Counted from the stretch's first letter, positions 37,367 through 49,588 are shown. The stretch is DNA of 64,000 nucleotides from Lolium rigidum (GCF_022539505.1 NC_061514.1:246934124-246998123); one strand, 5' to 3'. Numbers and translations are program-made. Notes: a model not told the origin generated them from the sequence alone.

Positions 37367-37466
37367 NNNNNNNNNNNNNNNNNNNNNNNNNNNNNNNNNN
37401 NNNNNNNNNNNNNNNNNNNNNNNNNNNNNNNNNNNNNNNNNNNNNNNNNNNNNNNNNNNNNNNNNN
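37367..37466. other. Assembly gap (100 N)
   Basis: Exactly 100 N, the usual placeholder for unknown length. The sequence before it is the end of a Gypsy LTR inserted in a Copia gag; the sequence after is the start of a Copia LTR. The missing DNA therefore should include the Copia gag N terminus, leader and most of its 5' LTR. Confidence 0.9.
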
Positions 37467-37605
37467 GACTCTTTGTTGTTTACATATCACACATGTATCA
37501 ATGTTTCGGTTAATACAATTATAGCATGGTATATAAACATTTATCATAAACATAAAGATGTATAATAACCACTTTTATTATTGCCTCTTGGGCATATCTC
37601 CAACA
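37467..37605 (-). repeat. Start of a Copia LTR (minus strand)
   Basis: On the minus strand it begins TGTTGGAGATATGCCC and continues GGCAATAATAAAAGTGG, the known opening of Angela-type wheat-tribe Copia LTRs. It may be the 5' LTR of the element at 24890-29216, since strand and order fit. It could also be a separate insertion, because the gap hides the connection. Confidence 0.75.
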
Positions 37606-38905
37606 GAAGCTTCCAGAAAGCCAGAGTGGGACCAGAGGGGTGCCCTGGGGGCCCCACACGTGTGGGCGGGGCGGACCAAGGGGGGGCGCGCCCCCCTAGT
37701 GTGAGGAGGCCCCGTGGCCCCTCCGACTCCGCCTCTTCGCCTATTTAAGCCGTCCTGACCTAAAACATCGATACCAATTGACGAAACTCCAGAAAGACTC
37801 CAGGGGCGCCGCCACCATCGCGAAACTCCAATTCGGGGGACGAAGTCTCGTTCCGGCACCCTGCCGGGACGGGGAAGTGCCCCCGGAAGCCATCTCCATC
37901 AACGCCACCGCCTCCATCATGCTTCGTGAGTAGTTCCCCCATGGACTACGGGTTCTAGCTGTAGCTAGTTGGTATTCTCTCCCCCATGTACTTCAATACA
38001 ATGATCTCATGAGCTGCCTTACATGATTGAGATTCATATGATGTAATCGGTGTTGTGTTTGTCGGGATCCGATGGATTGTTACATTATGATTAGTCTATC
38101 TATAAAGTTTATGAAGTTATTGTTGCTACAATCTTGTTGTGTTTAATGCTTGTCACTAGGGCCCGAATGGCATGATCTTAGATTTAAGCTCTATACTTAT
38201 TGCTTAGATTGTATCTACAAGTTGTTTGCACATGTCTATGTTAGGAACCCGAGGCCCCGTAGTGACGAAGAATCTGGGATAACCGGAGGGGAAGGCGTAG
38301 GTATGAGGATCACATGTTTTCACCAAGTGTTAATGCTTTGCTCCGGTGCTCTATTAAAAGGAGTATCTTAATTTCCGAGTAGATTCCCTAGAGGCCCGGC
38401 TGCCACGAGCTGGTTGGACAAAAGATGTTGTACAAGTTTCTCATTGCGAGCACGTATGACTATATATGGAAAACATGCCTACATGATTAATAATCTTGAT
38501 GTTCTGTCTTAATGCTATTTCAATCCTATCAATTGCCCAACTGTAATTTGTTCACCCAACACTTGTTATTGGAGAGTTACCACTAGTGTAGATAGCTGGG
38601 AACCCCGATCCATCTCTCATCATCATATACTCGTTCCTATATGACATTGGAAGTAGTATCAACTATTTTCTGGTGCCATTGCCTCTGTGTTCATCATGCT
38701 ATCGCTGTCGTGTTACTGTTACTATTGCTCTCATATTACTGCTGCTTTCACATCACCCCTGTTACTAGTGCTTTTCAGGTGCAGCTGAATTGACAACTCA
38801 GTTGTTAAGGCTTATAAGTATTCTTTACCTCCCCTTGTGTCGAATCAATAAATTTGGGTTTTACTTCCCTCGAAGACTGTTGCGATCCCCTATACTTGTG
38901 GGTCA
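37606..38905 (+). repeat. Athila-like LTR fragment (second LTR type)
   Basis: Starts inside an LTR (GAAGCTTCCAGAAAG) where the Copia LTR joins it, and runs to CTTGTGGGTCA at 38905. The sequence is the same family as the minus-strand LTRs at 56012-57366 and 62397-63924. It has a TATA-like CTATTTAAG near 37740. No primer site follows, so it is a solo LTR or a 3' LTR. Its first part is missing. Confidence 0.78.
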
Positions 38906-39340
38906 CTAGCTGCCATATTGGGCAAACAACGAGGGCCAAAAGGCACAAATAATAATTGAAGAAAGACAGAAATGCAAGCTTCTCTAGATTTGATACTAAT
39001 TAGGTGAAAAAAGGCAGAGAGAAGGAGGCGGAAAAGGTACTCTTAAAAGGGAAAATGCCAATTTGGGCCGAGAGAGACAAAACCCAGCTCCTGCTCACGT
39101 GCAACCAAACGCTATCTCGTCCTGTCCCACGCGGTCCCTTTCTACCAGCCCCACGCGATGCGGGCCCACATGACGCGGCCCCACACGTCAGCACGGAACG
39201 GTCAACTAAAAGGGAATCCTGCCGTCTGAGCTGCTCCCGTTTCAAACAAGGACTTGGGGAAAACGGAGGAAAAACTAAGGAGCTGGGGAAAACTGAGCAC
39301 AACCAAGGACCCGAGGGCACGAAAATAGAAATCCCTAATA
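38906..39340. other. Unassigned GC-rich segment
   Basis: It contains a locally GC-rich stretch (39050-39230) but no open frame with protein-like features and no terminal repeats that I can find. It might be host DNA between elements. Confidence 0.35.
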
Positions 39341-40002
39341 TTTAATGGTTTGATATTTAAGTTGTGGTGTTATTCTTCTAGTGGTGTCATGTGAACGTCG
39401 ACTACATGACACTTCACCTTTATGGGCCTTGGGGAATGCATCTTGTATTCGTTTGCTAATTGTGGGGTTGCCGGAGTGACAGCAACTTGAACCCCCGTTG
39501 GTATATCGATGCATGAGGGATAGCAGGATCTCAGAGTTTAAGGCTATGGCTAGATTTATCTTAATTACTTTCTTGTATTTGCGGATGTTTGCAAGGGGTT
39601 TAATCACAAGTATGTATTAGTCCTAGGAAGGGCGGTGCATTAGCATAGGTTCACCCACACAACACTTATCAAAACAATGAAGATTAATCAACTATATGAA
39701 GCGAAAGCACTAGACTAAATTCCCGTGTGTCCTCAAGATCGTTTGGTCATCATAAGTAAACAAACCGGCTTGTCCTTTGTGCTAGAAAGGATTGGGCCAC
39801 TTGCTGCAATTATTATTCTCGCATTTTACTTACTTGTATTTTATTTATCTGCTATATCAAAACCTCCTGAAAACTTATCTGTGAGCATTTACAGTGAATC
39901 CTTCATCGAAACTGCTTGTCAACACCTTCTGCTCCTCGTTGGGTTCGACACTCTTATTTATCGAAAGTACTACGATACACCCCCTATACTTGTGGGTCAT
40001 CA
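39341..40002 (+). repeat. LTR 3' fragment of another Gypsy element
   Basis: Ends GTTGGGTTCGACACTC, then CCCCTATACTTGTGGGTCATCA at 40002, the usual tail of Athila-like LTRs in this group. The start is not defined. No primer site follows; the Tat element's truncated end is next to it. Confidence 0.6.
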
Positions 40003-41305
40003 TTAACACATATTTTTAATAAATTAATCATATATTGCACATGGATAGCGGTAATTGGGGCTAGTTCATCTGACAGATCAGGTACTAGTTAACTGCTCTT
40101 GCGGCAACCCACCAAAACCTACTTCAAGATCACGTCCCCGGACATGACCTCGGGATACTGGTGTAATTCGACATGCGCCGCTTAAGGTCTTACCAGATGT
40201 CGAATTCCAGTCATGTTTTATCGGGTACCTAACGCGTCCGTTAGGATTTTTCTTCGCATCTGTTGATATGGAAAAAAGTAGCAAAACACCGTCAGAGACG
40301 ATGCTACGCCGCACAGGACGGATCCCGGGGACTTACCTTCGCAAAGTATTGCGGCATTCAGAGATTAATTTGCGACTGAGGCACTCTGAGAATATATTGT
40401 CGAGTACTTTTTCGGCTATTGGAATAGCACACTTATTCGAGTCATCGGATGACTTGTATATTTTTATCTTGACCTCCCGGTGGGAGTATATGAAGAGTTA
40501 TTTGTATAACTCAAAATATGCTGATCGCACTCTTTATGTTTTCATCGGGCACGCGAACAGCGTTCCCGATGGCAGTAGCCCCCGAGGCTACAGCCAAGTA
40601 CTTGGACTTGGTTGTAGGCTCACCATTTTAACGCCTTTTGTCGCTATATTGTCATCTTTCTCGAGTTCTCATATCTTTGTCGGGTGCGCGACCAGCGCTC
40701 CCGATGGGAGTAGCCCCCGAGCATATGGACAAATGCTTGCATTTGATCATAGGCTCTCGCCTTTTCTTTCTTGCCATACTCGAGGTTTCCTTCTTTCTAA
40801 AGTAGCCCCCGAGCATTTGATCAAAAACTTGTATTTGATCAAAAGCTCTCGAAATTACCGTCACTTCTTGTTTGCCACCAATCTTCATAACACCGCCGTC
40901 GAGATTTTCCTTTATTAAAGAGACATCAGTGCTGACGATGGCCACGACCCCTGTATCGGGAAAACACGAGTTCTGTCCTGTCACTGACTGGTGGACCCAA
41001 AATCTGCATAGTTTGACATGTTACGCAAGTGCGGGACACACGTCCTCCGCTTTTTCTGGCACGCGCGCTGTAGCGCATGTCCAGTTCTTTAACAGTAAAA
41101 ATACGCTTTTACCCCTTTGAGCCACGTGTAAAGCATCAAGTTCATTACTACTCCATCCAACGGTGCGCCTCTGCTCTGTCTCTTTCCAAAATCCCCGCTG
41201 CAATCACAAAAGCTCCAATGATCACGCACTGCCTTACTTCCTCCAGCATCATTGTTGATGCCACCACGCGCAAGACTCACGAGGCACAGCACACCCGAGT
41301 CGAAG

Positions 41306-43993
41306 ATGGCGGCGCAAGATCTGGGAACCTCGGAGTGGGAGAGATCCAAGATCTCCAACCAAGACATCAACCTTATGAAGAAGCTCGGCCTCATGGAGAA
41401 GAAGGACGCGCTGCGCTTCCCCAACGAAGAAAGCTACCCGTCGCCCCCTATGGAATATCGGGTTAGGTTCGTTGACCATCTCATCCGCGGCCTTTCTGCC
41501 CCTATCCATGATTTTCTTCGTGGATTACTTTTCGTGTATGGGCTGCAACTTCATCAACTCACTCCCAACTCCATCCTCCACGTTTCTATTTTCATCACCC
41601 TTTGCGAGTGCTTCCTCGGAACCCATCCCAATTGGGCTCTGTGGAAGCGCATTTTTTGCCTCCGCCGCAATGGCTCCCACACCATTGCCTATAACATAGG
41701 TGGTGTCGTTATTTGCGTTCGCCCTGACGTCGAATATTTCGATGTCAAATTCCCTGACTCTGTCCAAGGGTGGCGCAGAAGATGGTTATACATTCGCGAA
41801 GAGTGTCCCGACTCGCTAGAATACAACATCGCCCCCTTTGACGGTAGCGCAGAAATTCTTCGTCGCCGATCCTGGGATGCAGAGGCCACTGAAGAAGAAA
41901 AAATGGCGATAGAAGCGCCGATGACACGTATCCGCGAGCTTCAAAATACCCACGGCAAAGAGTTGTCGGGTATTCAAATTACGGCATATTTCCTTAGGAT
42001 CAGGGTGCAGCATCTGCAGGCTCGCAAGAACCCTCTCTGGATGTATGCTGGCGAAAAAGACGTGGACCGCCTCCCCAAGAGCCTTCCAGTAAAGGATCTG
42101 GAAAAGCTCGTCCGGAGGATCTCATCGCTGAGCAAAAAGGACGCCATTCCAACCTCCTGTCGCGTGGAGCCGCATAGCGGCGCCAACGCCCTCCCCAAGG
42201 TAAATTATCATTGTCCTTATTGCTATTTTGTCGACTGCTATTTTTTTTAACATTTGTCGACTGCTATTTTGGTGACTTCCCTGGTATAACTTACTGTCGA
42301 TATATGTTTTCTCCTTGTAGAAACATCAAGTTTTATCTTCTCTTCCTCCTCTTCCTGAAGGCGGGGAAGTCGAAGAACGAACCGTCATCACCGACGAGAA
42401 CCAGGGCACTTCTCGCCCTGAGAGTGAAGTTGCGGGTTCTCACAAATCCGCGGCTTCCTCTGAAAGAGAAGTTGAGTCTGAGGCCTCCGAGTCTACGCAT
42501 TCTCTCCCCTCTGCTGCTTCTCCGATGAACAAGCGTAAAAGGGATGAGGTTGCAGACTCCGGCACCTCCAAAGCTGGTAAATCCCCTCTCGAGGAGGCTT
42601 CACCCGAAGAGGAGGAAAAAGCCTTCAACCCTTACGATGATGCCCTCGTCAGCTCGTAAGTTTCTTACACTCTTTCTTGTACCCGATATTTTTGCCTGTT
42701 AAGCGTTTCTTATACTCTTTCTTGATGCCCAGGGGCGACGAGGAAGAGGATCCTCCTGTTAACGCGACTGCTTTAACAAGCACGTCTCGTACTTTAGTGA
42801 TCTCCGAGACTCGCCCTATTACTAAAGAAACCTCGCCTCCTCAACAGGACATAGGACATCCGACTCCTGTCATGAGCCCCCGTTCCCCGTCACCGAAGAG
42901 AGCGAGGATTGAGACGGGCAAAGAGTCAAGTCTTTTGACTGGTAGCTCTGCGACTCCTCCTATGGACGATGTAAGGGCTCTTTTCATCCATGTTTCTCGA
43001 ACTTTTCAGCCTTTTCGGCCCCTTTTTTTTTGTTGTCGAACTTTTGTTTCCTATGTTGATTTTCGCCTCTATTTTCCTTTTCAGCCTTTGCTGAAAGAAT
43101 TTATTCGTCTTGGTACCCAATTTATCGGTTACCGTGATCATGCTGATAAGTTGAAAGGTATTCCTCTTTTCCCTCTTTTCATCGAGTAGATTTTCCTCTG
43201 ATATTTTGTCATAACATTGCCATCTTTTATTTTGCTAGAGGCCCTTTCTGAGACTAATAAGCGCGTCGATGACCTTGCCCTCAAGCTGGAACAGAGCGAA
43301 AAAGCTCGTGAGAAGGTTGAGTCGGACGCTGCTGCTGTCGAAGATCTTCGGAAAAGACTTCATGACGCGGAACATGCCTTGAGCGAGAACATAACTCGAC
43401 AGACTGATCGCGAGGAAGATATCATCACCCGCTTGGAGTCACAAAATCGGCGCTTCGTTAGTAAGTGCTAAAACCACTTTGATCCTTTGGGAACATTTGC
43501 TTTTTCGTGCTCATGTTGACAACCCGAAGATGTTGTTTCAGCAGGGAGGATGCACCAAGATTTTGAACTTGAAACGCCCGAAGATGATCGCCTTCTTGAC
43601 GCTATTTCTCTCCTTGAAATTCATGGAGACGAAGTGCGCCAAAGCATCTCTGATGCTAGGTCAGCGTTTTCTCGGCTTTTCCCCTACTTCTTCGCGAAGA
43701 AAGAAGAGCCCAAGACCTTTGATGCACTGACCAAGCACTTCCTCCCTCAAGAAGATCTTGGGCTGGGTCTCCGGCAGGAAGGCTTGAAAATTGGCGTTGA
43801 AGGCACCATCGCTTTGGTTGCCGAGAGCCAACAAGCCGTCGACTGGGCGAAGGTTGGTGATGTGAAGAACATGGAGACGAAAAGGTGGCAATCGCTGATT
43901 AAGGCTGCCAAGCCTAACTCGAAGAAGATCCTCTCCTTCCTCGGATGCAAACCAACTCCTTCCCCTAGTTCGTCAAAGCCGGAGGTCAAGTAG
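41306..43993 (+). CDS. Antisense gene 1 of the Tat element: PF04195-type protein, six exons, intact
   Basis: Exons: 41306-42199, 42321-42655, 42733-42970, 43085-43157, 43239-43460 and 43542-43993. All five introns are GT-AG, and the exon lengths sum to 2214 bases, giving an uninterrupted 737-residue product. Start: MAAQDLGTSEWERSK. Exon 1 holds the domain Pfam calls 'putative gypsy type transposon' (PF04195), with FLRGLLFVYGLQLHQLTPN near residue 80. Exons 2-3 are acidic and Ser/Pro-rich with a KRKRD basic patch. Exon 5 is coiled coil (ALKLEQSEKAREKVES). Exon 6 has SRLFPYFFAKKEEP and ends in a Lys/Ser-rich tail. Function is unknown. The intact frame contrasts with the broken gag-pol on the other strand. 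Confidence 0.85.
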
Positions 43994-44230
43994 ACCGTCT
44001 TGTCTCTGATTTTGCTTTGTTCTTCCTCTTTTGTTGTTGTCGCCATCGTAGCTTTTGCGACAACTTACTATTGGTTCACTAGGGACCCTCTTTTTGTAAT
44101 GCTCATGTAAATATCCGAATGAATCAATGGAATGCTATTGTTGCCAAGTTATTGATGTCGCAATTTTCCTCTCCAGTTGGTTTTTGACAACTATACCGTG
44201 GTGCCTCGTTCTCCGGATGCGTTACCAACC

Positions 44231-45163
44231 ATGTCCTATTCGAGAAAAACTTATGTTGGCGAGTTTATTGAAGGTTCCTCGAGCGCTGATCAAATAGAAT
44301 ATTTGAACGAACTTCGACAGCAACTTCAGTCGATGAAGAAACAGGCTATCGTGATAATGGAGCAGTCTCGAAGATCCTCTGAGAAGGAAACACTTGCTCT
44401 TCAACAGGCTCAGGAGGCCTTAGCACTGAAGGAGGCCGCGGTTACCGAAGCTGCAAAAGCTACTTCGCGGGAAGATTATTTGCTTCAACTGATGAACGAC
44501 TCCAGCTTGGATATGGCAGGTACACTTCCTGAACTTCACCTTTTTCAACTTTATCCTTCTAATTCTTGCTGATGCTTCCGCTGTATAGGTTCTTTTTTGG
44601 ATACTGCTACCGAAGATCAACGTGTTGAAGTTAGGTCCAATGTACTTCTCAAGCTTGCACTGGAACATGGTTCTAACTTCTGGGCTACGCCTGAACATAA
44701 TCAACAAATTGTGAGATTTCAAGACTGCGCGGGTCAAGTCCGTAATTTTCTCGACTTCTGCACAAGGACATTAGCTTTAGTTTATAACACCATGTTTCCT
44801 CGAAATCCTCCACCAGAGACTCTTTCTGCTCCGATGGACAAATTCCGGGATGCTCCGCGAATCCATGAATTTGTGCGGGCCCAACTGACTGCTGGAGCAA
44901 GATTTGCCATGATTATGTTGCAGGTCTGTTACCCGAAGTTAGACATGACCAAAATTGTCGCCAAATGTCAAGCCAAGCTAACTAAAAGGAGGAGAAACAT
45001 TGATAAAATCGACGATGTTGTGACTCCTGTAGCCGAAGAGATGATGGATGAATTACTTCGGCTAGATGCTGAATTTTTTGTAAGAGGTAGCTATGCTGAA
45101 CATAGGACTGGTGCTGCACGCAATGAGAGAGTAAACATAGATGATATAATAGGAGGTAACTAA
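44231..45163 (+). CDS. Antisense gene 2 of the Tat element, two exons, intact
   Basis: Exons 44231-44519 and 44589-45163 joined by a GT-AG intron give 864 bases and a 287-residue product with no stop. Start MSYSRKTYVGEF; the open frame extends upstream to an acceptor-like site near 44175, so the true start could be earlier or this could be the end of a longer transcript. Exon 1 is coiled coil (LNELRQQLQSMKKQ). Exon 2 is mostly helical with VRNFLDFCTRTLALVYNTMFP, basic KLTKRRRN and an acidic C terminus. No enzyme motif. Its product and that of gene 1 both end in helical, charged regions, so they may act together; this is inference. Confidence 0.75.
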
Positions 45164-45627
45164 AAGTTTCTTTTTCCTTGTCGAATTTTCTTTGATAGTG
45201 AGAATATGTATATTGTAAGCACAATCTATATTGTAAAACATCTTTATACGTTTTTTCTTTCATCAAGCCCCCGAGCTTTTTATTTTTGCCAGTGTTTATA
45301 TCTTTATTAGCTTGCGAGCTATTTTTGCGCCTGGGCAAATAAGTGTATTTTGCGGAAGGTCATATATATTGTTATTGCGGGTTATGAGCCCCCGAGTCTG
45401 TCGATGAAAATGGTGTATATCACCAATATATTTTACTATATTGCAGCACCGCGAGTCCGCCTCATTAAAAACCTTTCAGCCCCACTCGGTGCCCTGAAAG
45501 GAAAAGAGTGCGTCTGAAAACTCGCGGGCATTTCAGTACATTGTATGTTTACAAAGAGGACTATATTTCGACTTCAGGCATAAAATCGCCTAAGTTGCGC
45601 CACGTTCCATGGATTTGGCTCGGCGAC

Positions 45628-46612
45628 TCATGTCTTCTTGTCCTTTATTCTGTATGCTCCTCCTTCAATTACTTCTGTGACGATGTACGGGCCAATCCAT
45701 GGCGACTCGAGTTTCTCATGGCTGTTTTGCGTAAGCCGAAGAACTAAGTCGCCTACCTGGAAGGACCTTGGTCGCAAACGTCGACTGTGGTAGTTTTTCA
45801 TATCTTGCTGGTACTTGGTGACCCTTGACAATGCCTCATCTCGAGCTTCGTCGAGTGCATCAACGTCATCTTCCAGTGCCTTTCTCGAGGTTTCTTCATT
45901 GAATTCCGCCATTCTCGGGGAATTATGTTCTATCTCTATCGACAACATTGTCTCGGCCCCATGGACTAGAAAGAACGGGGTTTCTCGTGTCGCTGTATTT
46001 GGTGTTGTTCGAATACTCCATAACACGCTGGGCAGCTCCTCTGGCCATGTGTGTCGCGCTTTTTTCCAATGGTGTTAGCAGGCGCTTCTTGATGCCATTG
46101 CAGATGATGTCGTTTCCTTTCTCGACCTGGCCATTAGTTTGCGGATGCGCAACTGAGGCAAATTGTAATTTGATGCCTACCTCAGTGCAATATGCCTTGA
46201 ACTCCTTGGATGTGAAATTGCTGCCGTTGTATGTGACAATGCTATGAGGGACTCCAAACCGAAAAACGATACTCTTAACAAACTTGATTGCGGATGCTGC
46301 ATCTGGTGAGTTTATCGACTTCGCTTCTATCCACTTTGTGAACTTGTCGACAGCTACGAGCATATACTTGTATCCTCCTGGCCAAGCCTTGTGCAACTTT
46401 CCCACCATATCGAGACCCCATTGAGCAAAGGGCCATGACAGCGGTATTGGCATCAACTCTGCTGCCGGAGAATGAGGTTTCGCGGAAAACCTTTGGCACG
46501 CATCGCAGGTACGTACTATGTCCTTTGCATCCTCGATTGTTGTTAGCCAATAGAATCCTGCTCTGAAAACTTTGGCTGCTATAGCTCGACTGCTTGCGTG
46601 ATGTCCACACAC
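45628..46612 (-). pseudogene. Tat Gypsy integrase, frameshifted and with a catalytic change
   Basis: The zinc-binding part (GHHASSRAIAAK, then CDACQ) is followed by the core with WGLDMVGKL (first Asp). The usual second-Asp motif D-N-G reads VTYNGSNFTS near 46225, so the catalytic Asp is Tyr. HPQTNGQVEKGND holds the Glu region. The frame breaks near 46030 and resumes as TTPNTATRETPFFLVHGAE and a C-terminal chromatin-side domain FQVGDLVLR. The Tyr substitution alone should abolish integration. Confidence 0.88.
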
Positions 46613-46666
46613 CCCTTCGTGTACATCCTTCAGAATAAGCCTTCCTTCTTCGGGTGTGACGCATCT

Positions 46667-47608
46667 CTATAGTACTCCCGAAATACTTCGTTTGTACAGC
46701 TCTACTTTGACCACAGTAAAGACTTTAGAACGCCTGATAACTCGCCTTACTTCAACTGGATCGTCGGGTAGTTCTTTCCTCAAGATGTATGCTATGTATG
46801 CCTGCATCCAAGGAAGTTGCACCATCATTATCACGTGTGGCTCCTCCTCACCTTCCGATGGTGATGCTGGAGCCCCCGAGGCTTTTTCATCCTTCTCCTT
46901 CTTCTGCTGTTTCTTTGCCTTGGTTGATCTTTCAGCTATTTCTTCCCAAAACACGCAAGGTGGTATTGCGAGACATTGCGACCCGATGTTTGCGAGAACA
47001 TCGGCTTCGTCATTGCTGAGCCTGCTAATATGATTTACTTCGCACCTGTCAAACAGCCTCTCGAGCTCATTATATACTTCCTTGTATGCTATCATGCTAT
47101 CATTGACTGCGTCGCATTGATTCATCACTCGTTGAGCCACCAGTTGTGAGTCGCCAAAGATTTTTAATCGAGTTGCGCCGCAAGCTTTCGCCATCTTCAT
47201 CCCATGTATAAGTGCTTCATACTTTGCTTCGTTATTGGATTCGTTTGGAAATATCATCCGTAGCACGTATTTCAACTTGTCGCCTTGAGGTGATATTAGT
47301 ATCACGCATGCTCCAGCTCCTTCTAATCTCTTGGACCCGTCAAAGTTCATAGTCCAAGTTCTCGATAAATCCGGAGGTCCCGTGTTTTGTAGCTCCATCC
47401 ACTCTGCGATGAAGTCTGGTAAGATCTGTGACTTTATTGCTTTTCTTTTTTCGTATGTGATGTCCCGAGGGGAAAGTTCTATTCCCCAAAGGGAGACACG
47501 ACCCGTAGCTTCTGGATTGTTTAATATGTTGGATAAAGGCGCCTCATTGACCACTATTATCGGATGCGCCGAAAAATAGTGTCGCAGTTTTCTTGCGGTT
47601 GTAAACAC
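46667..47608 (-). pseudogene. Tat Gypsy RNase H region
   Basis: MNFDGSKRLEGAGA (first Asp), NNEAKYEALIHG (Glu), IFGDSQLVAQRV (Asp) and NDEADVLANIGS (final Asp) give the four catalytic acidic residues of RNase H. The upstream part (HYFSAHPIIVV) is the connection region after reverse transcriptase. The frame is open over 313 codons, then ends at a stop before integrase. It would degrade the RNA strand during cDNA synthesis. Confidence 0.88.
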
Positions 47609-47635
47609 TCCATATGCTAACTTCTGGTACTGCGG

Positions 47636-48733
47636 TTACCACTGTTTTGAGGGTGATAAAACTTCGCTGACGAAGTATACTGGCCGCTGCACTCCATGAA
47701 GTTTTCCTTCTTCTTCTCTTTCGACCACAAGGACTCTGCTGACCACCTGAGGCGTGGTTGCGATGTATAACAGGAGAAGTTCCTTCTCCTTAGGTGCCAT
47801 CAAGATTGGCGGTGTCGAGATTGTGCGCTTAAGGTCCTCGAAAGCTCTGTCTGCTTCTTCGTTCCACTGGAACTTCTCACCTTGCTTGATTAAAGCATAG
47901 AACGGCAGTGCCTTTTCTCCTAACCTGGCGACGAATCTGCTTAAAGCTGCGACTCGCCCAGTCAGCTGTTGTATTTCTTTCAACTTTGTTGGCTTTCGCA
48001 TCGTCACGATGGCTTGGATTTTCTCTGGATTGGCCTCGATTCCTCTTGCCGAAACTAGGAACCCGAGAAGTTCTCCTGCAGGAACGCCAAAGGAGCACTT
48101 TGTCGGGTTCAGCTTGAGGCAGAACTTGTCGAGGTTGTCAAAAGTTTCCTTCAGATCCTCGATCAAAGTTGACCCCTTCTTTGTTGTTATGACGACATCA
48201 TCGATATATACTTGTACGTGTTTACCAATCTGTGTGGCGAGACACTTCTGCATCATCCGCTGGTATGTTGCTCCCGCGTTCTTCAATCCAAAGGGCATTG
48301 TTCTGTAGCAGAACACGCCATAGGGTGTTATGAAAGCTGTTTTGACCTCGTCGTCTTCTTTTAATCTGATCTGGTTATAACCAGAATATGCATCCAGGAA
48401 GGAAAGACGTTCACAACCTGCCGTGGAGTCGATGATTTGATCGATCCTTGGGAGGGGAAAGTGATCCTTTGGACAATGTTTATTGAGACACGTGAAGTCG
48501 ACGCACATGCGAAGGACTTTCGTGTTTTTCTTCGGGGCCAGCACTGGATTAGCTACCCACGTGGCCTCTGTATGTAACTCTTTGATAAAGCCAGCCTCTC
48601 TGAGTCGATTGATTTCTGACAGCATAGCTTTGCGGTTTGGTTCCGAAAAACGCCGCAAAGGCTGTTTAATTGGCCTCGCCAGTGGATCCAAGTTGAGGTG
48701 GTGCTCGGCAAGTTCCCCGGATACTCCTGGCAT
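47636..48733 (-). pseudogene. Tat Gypsy reverse transcriptase
   Basis: A 365-codon open frame with the reverse transcriptase blocks in order: VLAPKKNTKVLRMCVDFTCL, FPLPRIDQIID, LSFLDAYSGYNQI, MPFGLKNAGATYQRMM, the catalytic YIDDVVI (near 48200), and FLVSARGIEANPEKI. All three catalytic Asp residues are present. It is separated from protease and RNase H by stops or frame changes. Confidence 0.92.
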
Positions 48734-49144
48734 GTCAGCTGGACACCATGCGAAGATTTCCCAGCGCTCACGGAGGAACTCGACGAGCGCGCTTTCCTAT
48801 GTGAGATCCATGTTTGTTGCGATAGATGTCGTTTTCTTGGGATCTGTCGGGTGAATCTGTACCTCCTTAGAATCCTTGGTAGTGTCAAAGGTTGGCTCCC
48901 TGAGTGGCCTCCCTACATCTGGCAACACATCATAATCAGTTGTTAACCTTGACGCCATATACTCTGCTTGCATCCCGAAAGTTTCTGACAGTCGATGAAA
49001 ATCCTTGTCGCACTTATCAGCTAACGTGAAACTGCCTTTTACTGTAATCGATCCCTTGGGTCCAGGGAGCCTCCATAACAAGTATGTGTAGTGTGGTACC
49101 GCCATAAACCTGGCATAAGCTGGTCGTCCCAACAAAGCGTGATA

Positions 49145-49588
49145 CTACGACGGGAAATCCACAACTTCGAACTCTAGCCTTTCTATTCTGTAATTCTCTC
49201 GGGTTCCAAACTGAACATCGAGATTGATCTTTCCCAGCGGATAACTCGGCTTGTCTGGTGTAATACCATGGAAACGTGTGTCAGTTGGTTTTAGATTTGC
49301 CAGGGATATGTTCATTTTCCTCAATGTATTTGCGTACATAAGGTTTAAACTGCTGTCTCCATCTATGAACACTCGTGAAACGTCGAATCCTGCGATCACC
49401 GCTGGTAAAATCAGTGTTGATTGCCCTGGCCGAGGAACTTGCTGCGGGTGGTCCGCTATGGTGAAGCCAATGTCCTGTCCTGACCAATTCAGGTACTCAA
49501 TTGTTGGTGGAGGCATCTTTTCAGCCATGAACACTTGTCGCGAAATTACTTTCTGAACTCTGTTAGACGGCCTGGCTTTCTGAATCAT
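49145..49588 (-). pseudogene. Tat Gypsy aspartic protease
   Basis: FIDGDSSLNLMYANTLRKM (about 49380-49325) aligns with the DGGSSLN active-site block of this clade, with Asp in place of the second Gly. Downstream LGKINLDVQFGTREN is the usual continuation. The segment ends at a stop near 49145; 49135-48740 continues in another frame toward reverse transcriptase (VPHYTYLLWRLPGPKG). Confidence 0.8.

Noticed and set aside
38150..38371. Short open frame in the LTR fragment
   Set aside because: Non-coding LTR DNA shared with 56400-56640 and 62980-63180 on the other strand; not conserved as protein.
39004..39345. 113-codon plus-strand open frame and its opposite-strand partner
   Set aside because: Both strands are open because of base composition; no recognisable domain and no splice or promoter context.
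40557..40830. Repeated CCCGATGGGAGTAGCCCCCGA phrases considered as a CRISPR-like array
   Set aside because: Only a few irregular copies without uniform spacers, in the 3' region of a plant retrotransposon.
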